Source: an archaeon
Lineage (GTDB): Archaea > Asgardarchaeota > Hermodarchaeia > Hermodarchaeales > Hermodarchaeaceae
Direction: 5' to 3'
DNA length: 5,994 nucleotides
Assembly (NCBI GenBank): GCA_016550405.1
Contig: JABXGX010000025.1
Location: 1 to 5,994 of the forward strand
Shown here: positions 5,702-5,994 of the stretch, in pieces
How the letters are laid out: the number at the start of each line of letters is the position of its first letter
How positions within the stretch are numbered: the stretch's first letter is position 1
Position numbers and translations under genes: made by a program
Notes under the pieces: generated by a model
What the model was told of the DNA's origin: nothing
What the model saw: the letters and a program-made list of their open reading frames with translations, nothing else
The model's database searches: none

Positions 5702-5994
5702 ATGAAACGTCGCGATTTTCTTAAGACAAGCACAGTAGCAGTAGGATCTCTTGCTGCAACGGGTTTTCCGCAGGAGACATTTAGGCCCGGAACAGAAAAC
5801 CAAGGGGCTGAAGGTGAACACTCAGGCACTGAAGTTATCTCGAACATAAGAAGGCAAGACTATCCAGGAAAATCCGCAAAAGAAAAAGCCAAATGGTGTG
5901 GCGGTGTGCATGTAACAATCGAAACAGAAGAGTATTTACTTGCAATGCCTCCGAAAAGGATCAGGCTGGTATTTAACGTTCAACGTATTAGAAA
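5702..5994 (+). CDS. N-terminal part of a Tat-exported protein (3' truncated by window edge)
   Basis: An ATG at 5702 opens a frame that stays open to the end of the window (97 codons). Residues 1-23 are a textbook twin-arginine signal: MKRRDFLK, then a moderately hydrophobic, alanine- and glycine-containing core (TVAVGSLAATGFP). Tat export carries folded, often cofactor-containing, proteins across the cytoplasmic membrane. Residues about 24-60 are polar and low in hydrophobics (rich in E, G, T, S), like a linker after the cleavage site. From about residue 63 a folded domain seems to begin (AKWCGGVHVTIETEEYL, then PPKRIRLVFNV). The RRDFLK signal is common on exported enzymes of Planctomycetota and Bacteroidota, including sugar-acting and oxidoreductase families, but too little of the mature protein is present to assign one. 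Gap to the large gene is 49 bases in the same direction, so co-transcription is likely. Confidence 0.85.
   Translation, partial: MKRRDFLKTSTVAVGSLAATGFPQETFRPGTENQGAEGEHSGTEVISNIRRQDYPGKSAKEKAKWCGGVHVTIETEEYLLAMPPKRIRLVFNVQRIR

Overview
The window looks like a bacterial chromosome fragment of moderate, slightly AT-leaning base composition (judged by eye). It has one gene broken by the left edge, two leftward genes, two rightward genes and one right-edge truncation. Three features suggest a PVC-type lineage, perhaps a Planctomycetota/Phycisphaerae-like or Lentisphaerota-like organism: a very large exported protein built from HEAT, FG-GAP-like and TPR elements, a Tat signal of the RRDFLK type, and lipoprotein-like export of a PEBP protein. 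This taxonomic guess is an inference and is weak.

Layout from left to right. Positions 1-216 carry the 3' end of a rightward reading frame that enters from outside the window. Positions 376-954 (minus) encode a 192-residue, probably cytosolic, all-helical protein I do not recognise, with a good sigma70-like promoter at 1005-1032. Positions 1357-1920 (minus) encode a YbhB/YbcL (PEBP/Raf kinase inhibitor-like) protein with an N-terminal export signal and a strong Shine-Dalgarno. A 459-base divergent intergenic region follows. It holds apparent promoters for the PEBP gene (minus) and for the large gene (plus), small inverted repeats and an unexplained open stretch. Positions 2380-5652 (plus) encode a 1090-residue secreted modular protein. 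After 49 bases, 5702-5994 encodes the start of a Tat-exported protein, cut by the right edge.

The two rightward genes are close together, with no visible terminator between them, and both products carry export signals (Sec-type, then Tat-type). They may form a transcription unit whose products act outside the cytoplasm. The two leftward genes are about 400 bases apart, each with its own promoter-like element, so they are probably independent. I see no CRISPR array, tRNA, rRNA or complete mobile element. The most notable object is the large protein. It contains two collinear copies of a Ca-loop/WDG module at a constant offset of 254 residues, each followed by a helical segment with a YEKC motif. 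I do not see a complete, clearly new multi-gene system here.
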